Part shown: positions 34,129 to 43,229 of the stretch, one piece after another
Position numbering within the stretch: position 1 is the stretch's first letter
Layout of the letters: each line of letters opens with the position of its first letter
Origin: Pseudomonadota bacterium
GTDB lineage: Bacteria; Pseudomonadota; Alphaproteobacteria; Rhizobiales; Xanthobacteraceae
DNA: 64,000 nucleotides
Direction: 5' to 3'
Assembly (NCBI GenBank): GCA_023449855.1
Contig: JAEXHR010000289.1
Coordinates: 1-64,000, forward strand
Made by a program: the position numbers and the translations under genes
The notes under the pieces: generated by a model
What the model saw: the letters and a program-made list of their open reading frames with translations, nothing else
Databases searched by the model: none
What the model was told of the DNA's origin: nothing

Positions 34129-36498
34129 ATGGCTCTCGCGGGCAGGACGAAGTGCGCCTTGTTGCTTGGCGTATCGGTCGTAGTTTTGGGGATGGCCGGC
34201 GCGCAGGTCGCGATGGCGCAGGCGGTCGAGACGGTTCAGCCGGCAAAACCGAAGCCGAAGAAGAAGCGGGCCGCTGCACTGGCGGCGCAGCTTCCGCCCC
34301 AGGTTGCCAATGCCAGTGCGCAGGCCGGCCGATCGACGCAGTCGCTGGATGAAATTACGGTCACCGCGTCGAAAACGCAGGAGCGCGCCATCGATGCGCT
34401 GGCTCCGGTCAGCGTGGTCACGCAGGAGCAGATCCAGCTCCAGCAGCCTAACCGTCTGAATCAACTGTTCTATAACGTTCCAGGCGTCTGGATGCAGGAT
34501 CGCGGCGACGATCCGTCCACGGCGATCAATATTCGCGGTCTGCAGGACTTCGGTCGCGTTGCCGTTGTTGTCGATGGTGCGCGGCAGAACTATCAGCGCT
34601 CCGGCCACAATGCGAATGGCAGCTTCTTCCTCGATCCCGAACTGATCGGCGGCATCGATATCACCCGCGGTCCGACTGCGAATATCTACGGCTCGGGCGC
34701 CATCGGTGGCGTCGCTTCATTTCGCACCAAGGATATCAACGACGTCCTGCGCCCCGGTGAGCGTTGGGGCGTCGATATGTCGGGCTCCTACGGCTCGAAC
34801 AACAATCGCGGCATGGGCTCTGTGTTCGGCGGCGTGCGCGTCGATCCGACTGTCGATGTGTTCGGCGGCGCGGTTTACAGGACGCAGGGCAACTACAAGG
34901 ATGGTGAGGGCACCGAAATCGGCAATACCGGAAACGATATCGCCGCCGGCCTGATGAAGCTGACGGTTCGTCCTGCAGATGGCCACGAGATCAAGTTCGG
35001 CGGTATTTTCCAGGACTATCAGTACAATATCGGTCAGATGAATCGTGGCCCGACAACGACCGCGGCCCCCGCTGCGGCGATTACGGGCTCGTCGGTCTAT
35101 GGCTCCACGGCGAAGACCTATACCGGCACGATGACGTGGAAGTACTCCAGGCCGGACGATATGTTGTTCGACTGGAACGCCACATTATATGGCAACCGCA
35201 CCGACAACGATCAGATCAAGACCTACAACAATCGTATCACCGCAGGCTCCGGCACCTGTACGCTGGCCAATCCCGGCAATAACATCTCGGGCTGTGTCGG
35301 CGATCGTCGCGGATATCTGCTCGATACGATCGGTGTAGACGTCAACAATACGTCGCGTTTCGACGTTGGCGGATGGCGCAATGCAGTCACCTACGGTTTC
35401 GACGTCTTCAACGACAAGGTTTCAACCTGGGATTCTCGGGGTAACTCGAACATCACCACGCCAAGCGGTGAACGAACCGTGGGCGGCGGCTTCATCCAGC
35501 TGAAGAACAACTATTCGAGCTGGCTCGAAGTCATCAGCGCACTACGCTACGATCACTATGAGCTCAATTCGTCGGGCACGGGGATCGGCGGGACGACGTC
35601 GTCGAGCGGCGATCGCCTGTCGCCGAAGATCACCGTCGGCGTCACACCGGTTGCCGGTTTCACTCCGTATGTCAGCTATGCGGAAGGCTATCGCGCGCCG
35701 TCGATCACCGAGACGCTGATTGCGGGCGGTCATGCCACCGGCGGCGGTCCGACCCTGTTCAACTGTGCGGACGGGACCTCAGGTCTGTTCTGCTTCCTGC
35801 CGAACCCGAACCTGCGTGCCGAAGTCGGCAAGAACAAGGAAGTCGGTGTCAACCTGAAGTATAACGGCATCTTCACTGCCGGCGACACTTTCCGCGCAAA
35901 GTTCAACTTCTTCCGCAACGATGTCGATAATTATATCGATCTGGTTGCTTCGACCCCGGTCGCATCTCCGCTGACATTCATGGGCTTCCCGATTTCAGGA
36001 CGGTTCAGTCAGTTCTACCAGTACCAGAACATTGCATCCGCCAAGATCGAGGGCTTCGAAGCCGAAACGTCGTATGATGCGGGCGATTGGTTCCTTGGTG
36101 TCGGTGCCACGCTTCAGCGCGGCAAGAACGCGGATACCAATGTCGGCCTGGCGACGATCCAGCCTCGCAAGGTTACGACGACCGGCGGTCTTCGCTTGCT
36201 TGATCGCAAGCTGATCATCTCGGCTCAGTGGGCCTCGGTCGGCGCAATCACCGATATTCCGGTCGGCTATGTGCCATCGACCTCCTACGATCTGGTCAAT
36301 CTCTACGTTGCCTATCAGCCGACACCGGACATTACGCTCAACTTCGGCGTCGATAACATCCTGAACAAGTACTATCGCCCCTACGCCATTCCGGGCGCGA
36401 GTGCGGACGGCACGACGCAGAATGATGTTCTCTGGACCAGCCCCGGCCCTGGCATCGTCTATAAAGGCGGTCTGAAGATCCATTTCGGCGGCGCATAG
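34129..36498 (+). CDS. hmuR: TonB-dependent heme/hemoglobin receptor
   Basis: The 789-residue outer-membrane receptor has a signal peptide (about residues 1-31), a TonB-box-like DEITVTASKTQ, a plug domain (NVPGVWMQDRGDDPSTAINIRGLQDFGRVAVVVDGARQNYQRSGH) and a C-terminal beta-barrel. It contains the FRAP/NPNLRAE block (FLPNPNLRAEVGKNKEVGV) of the heme and hemoglobin receptor family, and ends in the aromatic-type barrel strand KGGLKIHFGGA. It takes heme across the outer membrane using TonB energy and feeds HmuT. Confidence 0.93.
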   Translation: MALAGRTKCALLLGVSVVVLGMAGAQVAMAQAVETVQPAKPKPKKKRAAALAAQLPPQVANASAQAGRSTQSLDEITVTASKTQERAIDALAPVSVVTQEQIQLQQPNRLNQLFYNVPGVWMQDRGDDPSTAINIRGLQDFGRVAVVVDGARQNYQRSGHNANGSFFLDPELIGGIDITRGPTANIYGSGAIGGVASFRTKDINDVLRPGERWGVDMSGSYGSNNNRGMGSVFGGVRVDPTVDVFGGAVYRTQGNYKDGEGTEIGNTGNDIAAGLMKLTVRPADGHEIKFGGIFQDYQYNIGQMNRGPTTTAAPAAAITGSSVYGSTAKTYTGTMTWKYSRPDDMLFDWNATLYGNRTDNDQIKTYNNRITAGSGTCTLANPGNNISGCVGDRRGYLLDTIGVDVNNTSRFDVGGWRNAVTYGFDVFNDKVSTWDSRGNSNITTPSGERTVGGGFIQLKNNYSSWLEVISALRYDHYELNSSGTGIGGTTSSSGDRLSPKITVGVTPVAGFTPYVSYAEGYRAPSITETLIAGGHATGGGPTLFNCADGTSGLFCFLPNPNLRAEVGKNKEVGVNLKYNGIFTAGDTFRAKFNFFRNDVDNYIDLVASTPVASPLTFMGFPISGRFSQFYQYQNIASAKIEGFEAETSYDAGDWFLGVGATLQRGKNADTNVGLATIQPRKVTTTGGLRLLDRKLIISAQWASVGAITDIPVGYVPSTSYDLVNLYVAYQPTPDITLNFGVDNILNKYYRPYAIPGASADGTTQNDVLWTSPGPGIVYKGGLKIHFGGA

Positions 36499-36525
36499 CT
36501 GTCGTAGATCAAAGTGCCTCCAAGG

Positions 36526-36553
36526 AAATCGCGCTCATGTCCGGGCGCGATTT
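36526..36553 (+). terminator. Terminator-like hairpin after the heme receptor gene
   Basis: AAATCGCGC (36526-36534) pairs exactly with GCGCGATTT (36545-36553) over a 10-base loop, followed by a broken T run (CGTTTAT). It lies between the receptor and heme oxygenase genes and may attenuate read-through. Confidence 0.6.
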
Positions 36554-36596
36554 CGTTTATGATCGGGCTCCGAGCTCACAAGAAAAGGAATACGTC

Positions 36597-36932
36597 ATGT
36601 TCATCGCGATGAACCGCTTTCAGGTCAAAACCGGATCCGAAGCTGCCTTCGAGAATATCTGGGCGAGCCGCGAATCCTATCTCAGCGAACTGCCCGGCTT
36701 CATCGAGTTTCATCTGCTGAAGGGCCCGGTCGCCGAGGATCACACGCTGTATTCCTCGCACACCGTCTGGGCGGCGAAAGCGGATTTCGAGAACTGGACC
36801 AAGTCCGAGCAATTCCGCAAGGCGCATGCGCGCGCCGACAACAAGTCGGAAGGCGCCAGCCTCTATCTCGGTCATCCGAAGTTCGAAGGTTTTGAGGTGA
36901 TCCAGACAGAGAAGAACAGCAAAGCAGCCTGA
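36597..36932 (+). CDS. hmuQ: IsdG-type heme-degrading monooxygenase HmuQ/HmuD
   Basis: This 111-residue ABM-fold protein has the catalytic set of IsdG/IsdI heme oxygenases, Asn6, Trp67 and His77, with spacing practically identical to IsdI (N7, W67, H77). It should open imported heme to release iron. I chose ATG 36597 (MFIAMNRFQVKTG), preceded by AAAAGGAA; an upstream in-frame start would add residues absent from the family. Bradyrhizobium japonicum HmuD and HmuQ are characterised relatives. Which of the two this corresponds to cannot be decided here. Confidence 0.9.
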   Translation: MFIAMNRFQVKTGSEAAFENIWASRESYLSELPGFIEFHLLKGPVAEDHTLYSSHTVWAAKADFENWTKSEQFRKAHARADNKSEGASLYLGHPKFEGFEVIQTEKNSKAA

Positions 36933-36968
36933 TTTCGCTGCATCTCGCGATCGATCACGGAGCCAATC

Positions 36969-37472
36969 ATGTCGAATGCTGATATCGCCGCGCTCAAGGC
37001 TCACATGGCTGAGAACCCCGGCGCCGTGATCGAGACCGTGGCGCATGAGCGTGGCGTCACGCCGCGTGTGGTGCTCGAGGCGTTGCCGCCCGAAATGGTG
37101 AAACTCGGCGGCGGCGATGCCTTCGTTTCGGCGATGCAGGATATCGCCGAATGGGGCGAGGTCACACTGATCGTCCACACCGATGACGGCATCTTCGAAA
37201 CCACCGCGCCGCTGTCGCCCGGAAAACTCGGTCACGGCTATTACAATCTGACCGAACCGAAGGGCCTGCACGGCCATTTGCGGCATGAACGGTGCGGCGG
37301 CATTGCGTTCGTAGAGCGGCCGTTCATGGGCAAGTCGTCGGCCTTCGTCGCCTTCCTGAATGTGGACGGCGGCGTGATGTTCAAGGTCTTCGTCGGCCGC
37401 GACGAGACGCGGGCGCTGAAGCAGCATCAGCTCGAGCGCTTTCGCGCACTCGCAGCGAAGATCGCGGCCTGA
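36969..37472 (+). CDS. hutX: Heme utilisation carrier protein HutX
   Basis: The 167-residue cytosolic protein fits the HutX/HuvX family, which binds heme and passes it to degrading enzymes. The N-terminal helix (LKAHMAENPGAVIETVAHERG), VTPRVVLEALP and the GHGYYNLTEPKGLHGHLRHERCGGIAFVERPFMGKSSAFVAFL block are characteristic. It follows hmuQ by 36 bases in the same direction and very likely supplies heme to it. It ends two bases from the convergent LysR gene. Confidence 0.9.
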   Translation: MSNADIAALKAHMAENPGAVIETVAHERGVTPRVVLEALPPEMVKLGGGDAFVSAMQDIAEWGEVTLIVHTDDGIFETTAPLSPGKLGHGYYNLTEPKGLHGHLRHERCGGIAFVERPFMGKSSAFVAFLNVDGGVMFKVFVGRDETRALKQHQLERFRALAAKIAA

Positions 37473-37474
37473 TC

Positions 37475-38392
37475 CTACTCGTCGAGCTCCTTCATCCGCG
37501 CCATCAGCATCTCTGCTACCAGCCGGGTGGACGGCGAAGCCATGCGGGCGGCGAGCTGGACGAGGGTGACTTGCGTTGCTTCCAGCCGCTTGTCGCGTAG
37601 GGGGACCGCGATCAGATGGCCGGCATTGATCGAGGCCATTGCGGAAACCATGGGCAGGAAAGTCGCGAGATCGGTCCGGGCCGTGATGGTCTGCGTGAAG
37701 GCGAGTGAATTGGTCTCGCTGCACATTTCGAGCTGAACGCCCGATTGAGCGCAGGATTTGTCGAGCTCCTGGCGGATGCCGAAGGATGTGTCGGGCAGGA
37801 TCACGCGCAGGCCAGCGAGATCCTTCATGCCCAGCGAGGGTTGACCTGCCAGCGGATGCTTCGGTGAGACGATCAGGCAGACCGGTTGCCGCATGCGGCC
37901 GAGTTCGTTGAGATCGCGCCGGTTGGCGCGGCCGAAGATCAGGCCGAGATCGACTTCGTTCTGCCCGACGAGTTCGACCACGTCGCGCGAGCCGACGGCG
38001 GTGACTGATAATGCGATGCCGGGATATTGCTGCGACAGGTTGGCGAAGACACTCGGCAGGAAGTCCGACAACATGCCTTCCACCGTGGCGATCTTCACCT
38101 GTCCGCGGCGCAGCGAGGCGAATTCCTCGACCTGACTGCGCAGGCCGTCGAGCTGATTGCGGTTGTCGATTGCATAGCGATAGAGCACATGGCCGGCGTC
38201 CGTCAGATTCATGCCGCGTGCACCGCGCTCGAACAGCTTGACGGTCAGTTCTTCTTCCAGCCCCTGCATCTGCCGGCTGATGGCGGAAGGGGCAATTCGC
38301 AACGCCGCGGCGGCCTGCTTGATCGATCCGCATTCCGTGACGACGCGAAAATAGCGGATGGCAGTGGATTCGATCATCGAACTGTCTCTCAT
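37475..38392 (-). CDS. LysR-family transcriptional regulator
   Basis: The 305-residue protein has an N-terminal LysR helix-turn-helix (IRYFRVVTECGSIKQAAAALRIAPSAISRQMQGLEEEL, about residues 8-45) and a periplasmic-binding-like effector domain. It is divergent from the livK-type gene over 145 bases, so it probably controls the livKHMGF operon and responds to its ligand or a breakdown product. A palindrome suited to LysR binding (38452-38477) lies in the shared region. Confidence 0.93.
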   Translation of the reverse strand: MRDSSMIESTAIRYFRVVTECGSIKQAAAALRIAPSAISRQMQGLEEELTVKLFERGARGMNLTDAGHVLYRYAIDNRNQLDGLRSQVEEFASLRRGQVKIATVEGMLSDFLPSVFANLSQQYPGIALSVTAVGSRDVVELVGQNEVDLGLIFGRANRRDLNELGRMRQPVCLIVSPKHPLAGQPSLGMKDLAGLRVILPDTSFGIRQELDKSCAQSGVQLEMCSETNSLAFTQTITARTDLATFLPMVSAMASINAGHLIAVPLRDKRLEATQVTLVQLAARMASPSTRLVAEMLMARMKELDE

Positions 38393-38451
38393 ATGCCCTG
38401 CCCGCTGCGGCGGCAGCGGATGGCTAGCGTTCTGATTTTCAGATCGGATGC

Positions 38452-38477
38452 ATCGAAATTCAATGCTTTTATTCGAT
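38452..38477. promoter_or_regulatory. Candidate LysR binding palindrome
   Basis: ATCGAA (38452-38457) and its reverse complement TTCGAT (38472-38477) are spaced by 14 bases in an AT-rich segment between the LysR gene and the livK-type gene. LysR regulators usually bind interrupted dyads of this kind. The match is short, so support is moderate. Confidence 0.4.
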
Positions 38478-38537
38478 ATCTAAATTTGTCAGTCTTTCCA
38501 TCGGGTCATAAGTCACCGTTCCTGATGGAGAACTTGG

Positions 38538-39758
38538 ATGTTTCGCCTCCGGTCTGCGTTTCCGACACGCTTTTCAGCCTCTCTCGCGCTGGCGGTGGCC
38601 GGCTTTGCCGCGGCGACGACAGTTGCCTCGGCGCAGGATGTGATCCGCTTTGGCGCGCCGCTGCCGATCACCGGCCCGCTGGCGCCGGAAGCCGTGAAGC
38701 AGCAGCAGGGCTACGACCTGTGGGCCGAGCAGGCCAACAAGGCAGGCGGCATCAATGTTGGCGGCAAGAAATACAAGGTCGAGATCGTCTATTCCGACTA
38801 TCAGTCGAACACGCCGCGCTCGGTGCAGACTACCGAACAGATGATTACCCAGGAGAAGGTGAACTTCATGTTCGGCCCGTTCGGTTCGGGCGCCGCCAAG
38901 GCGGCGAGCACGATCGCCGAGAAATACAAGATGCCGATGCTGGCGGCGACCGCATCTTCGGTGCAGGTCTATGACCAGAACTACAAATATCTGTTCGGCA
39001 CCTTCACGCCGAATGACACGCTGACCACGCCATTGACCAAGCTCGTCAAGGCCAAGGCAGCCGACGTCAAGAAGGTTGCCATCCTCGCCCGCAACGATCT
39101 GTTCCCGCTCGCCATCGCGCAGGAAATGGAGAAATCGGCCAAGGAGAACGGGCTCGAAGTGGTCTATTTCGAGAAATATGCGATCAACACGCTCGATCAC
39201 TCGGCGACGCTGTCGCAGATCAAGTCACTGTCGCCGCAGTGGATCTTCGTCACCGGCTACACCAACGACCTGCTGCTGGTCCGCAAGCAGATGGCCGACC
39301 AGCAGATCAAGGCCGGTGTTGTAACCATGATCGCGGGCCCCGCCTATCAGGAGTTCATCGATTCCGCCGGGCCGACGGCCGAGAATATTTCCAGCGCGTC
39401 GTGGTGGCATCCGGCCGAAAAATATGACGGCAAGGACATCTTCGGCTCGACGGCCAATTTCGTGAAACTGTTCAAGGACAAGTACAAGTCCGAGCCGGAC
39501 TATGCGCATGCCTCCGCGGCGGTCTGCGGTGCGCTGTTCCAGATGGCCATCGAGAAGGCCGGCTCGCTCGACCGCGACAAGGTGCGTGACGAACTTGCCA
39601 AGATGGATGTTGTCACCTTCTGGGGCCCGGTGAAATTCGGTGCCAACGGGCAGATCAATTCGCTCGAACCGCCGGTCTTCCAGATCCAGGGCGGCAAGCC
39701 GATCGTGCTCTTTCCGGACGCGATCAAGCAGGGCGAATTCAAGCTCGGCATGAACTGA
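38538..39758 (+). CDS. Branched-chain amino acid-type ABC substrate-binding protein
   Basis: The 406-residue protein has a signal peptide (about residues 1-32, ...AATTVASAQD) followed by the Leu/Ile/Val-binding type fold: VIRFGAPLPITGPLAPEAVKQQQGYDLWAEQ, then NFMFGPFGSGAAKAASTIAEKYKMPMLAATASS. Such proteins bind amino acids, amides, urea or aromatic acids. It is the first gene of a livKHMGF set, with a 152-base gap containing a palindromic repeat before the permeases. Confidence 0.93.
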   Translation: MFRLRSAFPTRFSASLALAVAGFAAATTVASAQDVIRFGAPLPITGPLAPEAVKQQQGYDLWAEQANKAGGINVGGKKYKVEIVYSDYQSNTPRSVQTTEQMITQEKVNFMFGPFGSGAAKAASTIAEKYKMPMLAATASSVQVYDQNYKYLFGTFTPNDTLTTPLTKLVKAKAADVKKVAILARNDLFPLAIAQEMEKSAKENGLEVVYFEKYAINTLDHSATLSQIKSLSPQWIFVTGYTNDLLLVRKQMADQQIKAGVVTMIAGPAYQEFIDSAGPTAENISSASWWHPAEKYDGKDIFGSTANFVKLFKDKYKSEPDYAHASAAVCGALFQMAIEKAGSLDRDKVRDELAKMDVVTFWGPVKFGANGQINSLEPPVFQIQGGKPIVLFPDAIKQGEFKLGMN

Positions 39759-39785
39759 GCGCGGCATGATCATGGCCGCATCACT

Positions 39786-39871
39786 CCGTCATTGCGAGCG
39801 CAGCGAAGCAATCCAGAAAGCCAAAAGTGAAGAACTGGATTGCTTCGTCGCTACGCTCCTCGCAATGACGG
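39786..39871. repeat. 86-base palindromic intergenic repeat
   Basis: Inverted arms starting CCGTCATTGCGAGCGCAG at 39786 and ending with CTCGCAATGACGG at 39871 enclose a short centre; the inner parts (GAAGCAATCCAG and CTGGATTGCTTC) also pair. The sequence is of a widespread type in rhizobial and Bradyrhizobium genomes. It lies between the binding protein gene and the first permease gene, where it could lower expression of the downstream genes. Confidence 0.8.
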
Positions 39872-39910
39872 CGTGGATGTTTCTGATACGTCTCGACGGG
39901 TCATACTGAC

Positions 39911-40777
39911 ATGCTGGCAGTCCAGGTTCTCATCAATGCACTCGTGCTCGGGTGTCTCTATGCCTGTATCGCCATCGGCTTCTCGCTGGTCTGGGGCGTC
40001 CTCAATGTCATCAACCTGATCCACGGCTCGTTCATCGTGCTGGGCGCCTATCTCGCCTGGGGTGCCTATAACGGGATCGGGCTGTCGCCCTGGTACTCGC
40101 TGCTGATCGGGGCGCCGGCCTTCTTCGTGTTCGGCTATGTGCTGCAGCGGGTGCTGCTCAACCGCGTGATATCAGCGCCGGTGCTGGTGACGCTGACGCT
40201 GACTTTCGGGCTCGATCTGATCCTGAACAATGCGATGATCTATTATTTCAAGGCGGACTACCGGAAGCTCATCCTCAATCCGCCCACCGGCTCGATCTCG
40301 ATCTTCGATGTGGTCGTGCCCATCGATCGCCTGATCGCCACTGCCGCTGCGCTGCTGCTGACCTTCCTGCTGTATCTGCTGCTGCGCCGCTCCAAGGTCG
40401 GCCGCGCCATCGTGGCCGTGCGTCTCGACCGAGATGCCGCGGTGCTGATGGGGGTCGATGTCAAATCCATCTACGCTGTCGCCTTCGGTCTCGGTGCGGC
40501 GCTGGCCGGCTGCGCCGGCGTGTTGATGGCGCTGATCTTCCCGATCTCGCCGCTGACATCCTCGGCCTATCTCGGCAAGGCCTTTGTGGTCTGCGTGCTC
40601 GGTGGCCTCGGTAGCGTCTCCGGCGCGCTGGCGGGCGGCCTGCTGCTGGCCTTGGTCGAGGGTATTGGCTCGGTCTATCTCGGCCCAGCCCATGCGGTGA
40701 CGCTGTCTTTCGTTCTGCTGATCGTGTTCCTCATCGTCAGGCCGCAGGGCCTGCTTGGCCGGAAGGGCTTTGAATGA
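39911..40777 (+). CDS. livH: LivH-type ABC transporter permease
   Basis: The 288-residue permease has about eight hydrophobic helices, the conserved start LINALVLGCLYACIAIGFSLVWGVLNVINLIHGSFIVLGAYLAW and the loop GRAIVAVRLDRDAAVLMGVD typical of LivH. It forms half of the inner-membrane channel for the ligand of the upstream binding protein. Its end overlaps the next permease gene by four bases. The symbol reflects the family; the ligand may not be an amino acid. Confidence 0.93.
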   Translation: MLAVQVLINALVLGCLYACIAIGFSLVWGVLNVINLIHGSFIVLGAYLAWGAYNGIGLSPWYSLLIGAPAFFVFGYVLQRVLLNRVISAPVLVTLTLTFGLDLILNNAMIYYFKADYRKLILNPPTGSISIFDVVVPIDRLIATAAALLLTFLLYLLLRRSKVGRAIVAVRLDRDAAVLMGVDVKSIYAVAFGLGAALAGCAGVLMALIFPISPLTSSAYLGKAFVVCVLGGLGSVSGALAGGLLLALVEGIGSVYLGPAHAVTLSFVLLIVFLIVRPQGLLGRKGFE

Positions 40778-41724
40778 CCCGGTCTCATCTCGCTCTGTTC
40801 GGTTTTCTCGCTATTGTCGCGGCGCTCCCCTTGTTCGGCGAGGCCTATACGTTACGCCTTGGCACCATCGCCTGCATGTATGCGGTGTTCGCGCTGTCCT
40901 GGAACATCGTCGGCGGCTTCGCCGGTTACCCATCATTCGCGACGGCAGCCTTTTTCGGGCTCGGCGCCTATACGACCGGCATCCTGATGAACAAGGGCGT
41001 GCCCCTGCTGGTGTCGGTCGGCGTGGCGCTGGTGTTCTGCCTGCTGCTGGCAGCGCTGTTTGGCGCCGTGCTGCTGCGCCTGCGCGGGCACTATTTCGCC
41101 ATCGCCTCGCTGTCCCTGGTCGAGGTGTTTCGCGAGCTCGTCAACAACGCGACGGATCTCACCGGCGGCGGCATGGGGCTCAACATCCCGCTGATGTCGG
41201 GATCGAGCGTGATGTCGGACGCGACCTTCTTCTTTTACGCGATGTGGGGCCTGTTGCTGCTGACTGCGATCACCGTAACGATCGTTGCGACGTCGAAGCT
41301 CGGCTTCGGCCTCAACTGTATCCGTCAGAACGAGACTGCGGCCACCATGGTCGGCCTCAATGCGACGCTCTACAAGGCGATCGCCTTCGGTCTGTCCGCC
41401 TGTTTCGTCGGTGCAGCCGGCGGGCTCTATGCCGCCTGGGTGCATTACATCGATCCGTCCGACGTGTTTGACATCCTCTATTCGGTGAAGCCCATCGTGA
41501 TGGCGCTCATGGGCGGCCTCGGCTCACCGCTCGGCGTGGCGCTCGGCGCCTTCGTCTATCTCGGCCTCGAAGAGGTCGTCTGGCGCAACTACATCCAGAT
41601 CCATTCCGGCGTGCTCGGCATTCTGATCATCCTGCTGCTGTTGTTCCTGCCGCATGGTCTGGTCTCGTTGCGGATCGAAAAGATCCGGCAGGCGCTGTTC
41701 GGACGAAAGGCCAGCCATGTCTGA
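40774..41724 (+). CDS. livM: LivM-type ABC transporter permease
   Basis: The 316-residue permease carries the LivM motifs ALSWNIVGGFAGYPSFATAAFFGLGAYTTGIL and GFGLNCIRQNETAATMVGLN, with about nine to ten transmembrane helices. It pairs with the LivH-type protein. It overlaps both neighbours (ATGA with livH, eight bases with the ATPase gene), showing a tightly coupled operon. Confidence 0.93.
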   Translation: MTRSHLALFGFLAIVAALPLFGEAYTLRLGTIACMYAVFALSWNIVGGFAGYPSFATAAFFGLGAYTTGILMNKGVPLLVSVGVALVFCLLLAALFGAVLLRLRGHYFAIASLSLVEVFRELVNNATDLTGGGMGLNIPLMSGSSVMSDATFFFYAMWGLLLLTAITVTIVATSKLGFGLNCIRQNETAATMVGLNATLYKAIAFGLSACFVGAAGGLYAAWVHYIDPSDVFDILYSVKPIVMALMGGLGSPLGVALGAFVYLGLEEVVWRNYIQIHSGVLGILIILLLLFLPHGLVSLRIEKIRQALFGRKASHV

Positions 41725-42478
41725 GCCCGCGCACGAAATCCTGCATCTCAGCAACGTCTCCCGCCATTTCAGCGGCCTCAAGGCGCTCAGCGACGTCTCA
41801 CTGTCGGTGAACAAGGGCGAGGTGGTCGGCCTGATCGGCCCCAACGGCGCCGGCAAGACGACACTGGTGAACACGATCTGCGGCGTGACGCCTGCGTCTT
41901 CCGGTGTCGTGACCTTCGACGGCAAGGATATCACGCGCATCAAGACCTATCAGTCCGCGCGCATGGGTCTGTCGCGCACGTTCCAGATCGTGCAGCCTTT
42001 CGCCGAATATTCGGCGCTCGACAATGTCGCCGCAGCCGCGCTGTTCTCTCAGCCGGGCGAGAGCCTGAAATCGGCGCGGGAAGCTGCGCGGGCGCATCTC
42101 TCATTCGTCGGGCTCGATGCGCAGACCGACCAGCCGGCGGCGACTCTGACGCTCGCCATGCGCAAGCGGCTCGAATTGGCCAAAGCACTGGCGATGAAGC
42201 CGAAGCTGCTGTTTCTCGACGAGGTGAATGCCGGCCTCAACAGTGCAGAGGTCGAGCGCGCGACCAAGCTCATCCACCAGCTCGCAGCCGACGGCATCAC
42301 CATCGTGATGATCGAGCATCTGATGAAGGTGGTGCTGAATGTCTGTACGCGCATCGCAGTGCTGCATAACGGTCGCCTGATCGCCGATGGCGCGCCGCGC
42401 GACATCATCAAGGATCCTGCTGTCGTCGATGCCTATCTCGGCCAGCAATATGCACAACGGAACGCTGCCCGTGGCTGA
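41717..42478 (+). CDS. livG: LivG-type ABC transporter ATPase
   Basis: The 253-residue ATPase has Walker A (GPNGAGKTTLV), the LivG-type segment LSRTFQIVQPFAEYSALDNVAAAALF and Walker B (LLFLDEVNAGLN). The signature region reads LTLAMRKRLELAKAL, a variation without the standard SGG that is also seen in other LivG proteins for non-amino-acid ligands. ATG 41717 (MSEPAHEILHLSNVS) is chosen because it lies eight bases inside the livM end. Confidence 0.92.
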   Translation: MSEPAHEILHLSNVSRHFSGLKALSDVSLSVNKGEVVGLIGPNGAGKTTLVNTICGVTPASSGVVTFDGKDITRIKTYQSARMGLSRTFQIVQPFAEYSALDNVAAAALFSQPGESLKSAREAARAHLSFVGLDAQTDQPAATLTLAMRKRLELAKALAMKPKLLFLDEVNAGLNSAEVERATKLIHQLAADGITIVMIEHLMKVVLNVCTRIAVLHNGRLIADGAPRDIIKDPAVVDAYLGQQYAQRNAARG

Positions 42479-43202
42479 TCATCCGATGCTCGAACTCAAA
42501 GAGGTTTGCGCCGGCTACGGCGAAATCCAGGTGCTGTGGGGCATCGACATGGTGGTGCGCTCCGGCGAAATCACCGCCCTGATCGGCTCCAATGGCGCGG
42601 GCAAGACGACGCTGATGCGCGCGCTGTCCGGCCTCATCGCGCGGCAATCGGGCAGCTATGTCTCCGAAGGCGTCGATCTGTCGAAGGCGTCCGCAGCGGC
42701 CATTCTCGCTCATGGCATCGTCCACGTGCCCGAAGGCCGCCGGCTGTTTGGCGCCATGAGCATCGAGGACAATCTCCTGATGGGCGCCTATTCGCGCAAG
42801 GCGAGCAGCGCCGAACTGAAGCGGGACATCGATCGCGTCTACACAACATTCCCGAAGCTGCGCGAACGCCGCAATCAGGCGGCGGCCACGCTCTCGGGCG
42901 GCGAGCAGCAGATGTGCGCCATCGGCCGCGGTTTGATGAGCGCGCCGCGGCTGCTCATGATCGACGAATTGTCGCTCGGCCTGTCGCCGCTGCTTGTCGA
43001 GCAGCTCGTGGCGGCGCTGCGCCAGTTGAATGCCGAGGGCATGTCGATCCTGCTGGTGGAGCAGGACGTCACCACGGCTCTCGATCTCTGCCACCACGCC
43101 TACATCATGGATATGGGCCGCATCGTGCGGGCCGGGCAGGGCGCCGAACTTCTTGCTGATCCCATCATTCGCGACGCCTATCTCGGCGTCCTCGAAGACT
43201 GA
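42471..43202 (+). CDS. livF: LivF-type ABC transporter ATPase
   Basis: The 243-residue ATPase has Walker A (GSNGAGKTTLM), the signature LSGGEQQMCAIGRGLM and Walker B (LLMIDELSLGLSP), with IVHVPEGRRLFGAMSIEDNLLMGAY typical of LivF. The start is uncertain: GTG 42471 (VADHPMLELKEV) overlaps livG by eight bases, while ATG 42450 and ATG 42486 are alternatives. It completes the importer. The CnbZ-like gene follows after 27 bases. Confidence 0.9.
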   Translation: MADHPMLELKEVCAGYGEIQVLWGIDMVVRSGEITALIGSNGAGKTTLMRALSGLIARQSGSYVSEGVDLSKASAAAILAHGIVHVPEGRRLFGAMSIEDNLLMGAYSRKASSAELKRDIDRVYTTFPKLRERRNQAAATLSGGEQQMCAIGRGLMSAPRLLMIDELSLGLSPLLVEQLVAALRQLNAEGMSILLVEQDVTTALDLCHHAYIMDMGRIVRAGQGAELLADPIIRDAYLGVLED

Positions 43203-43229
43203 CCGTCGTTACACTTAAGAGAGGCCAAC

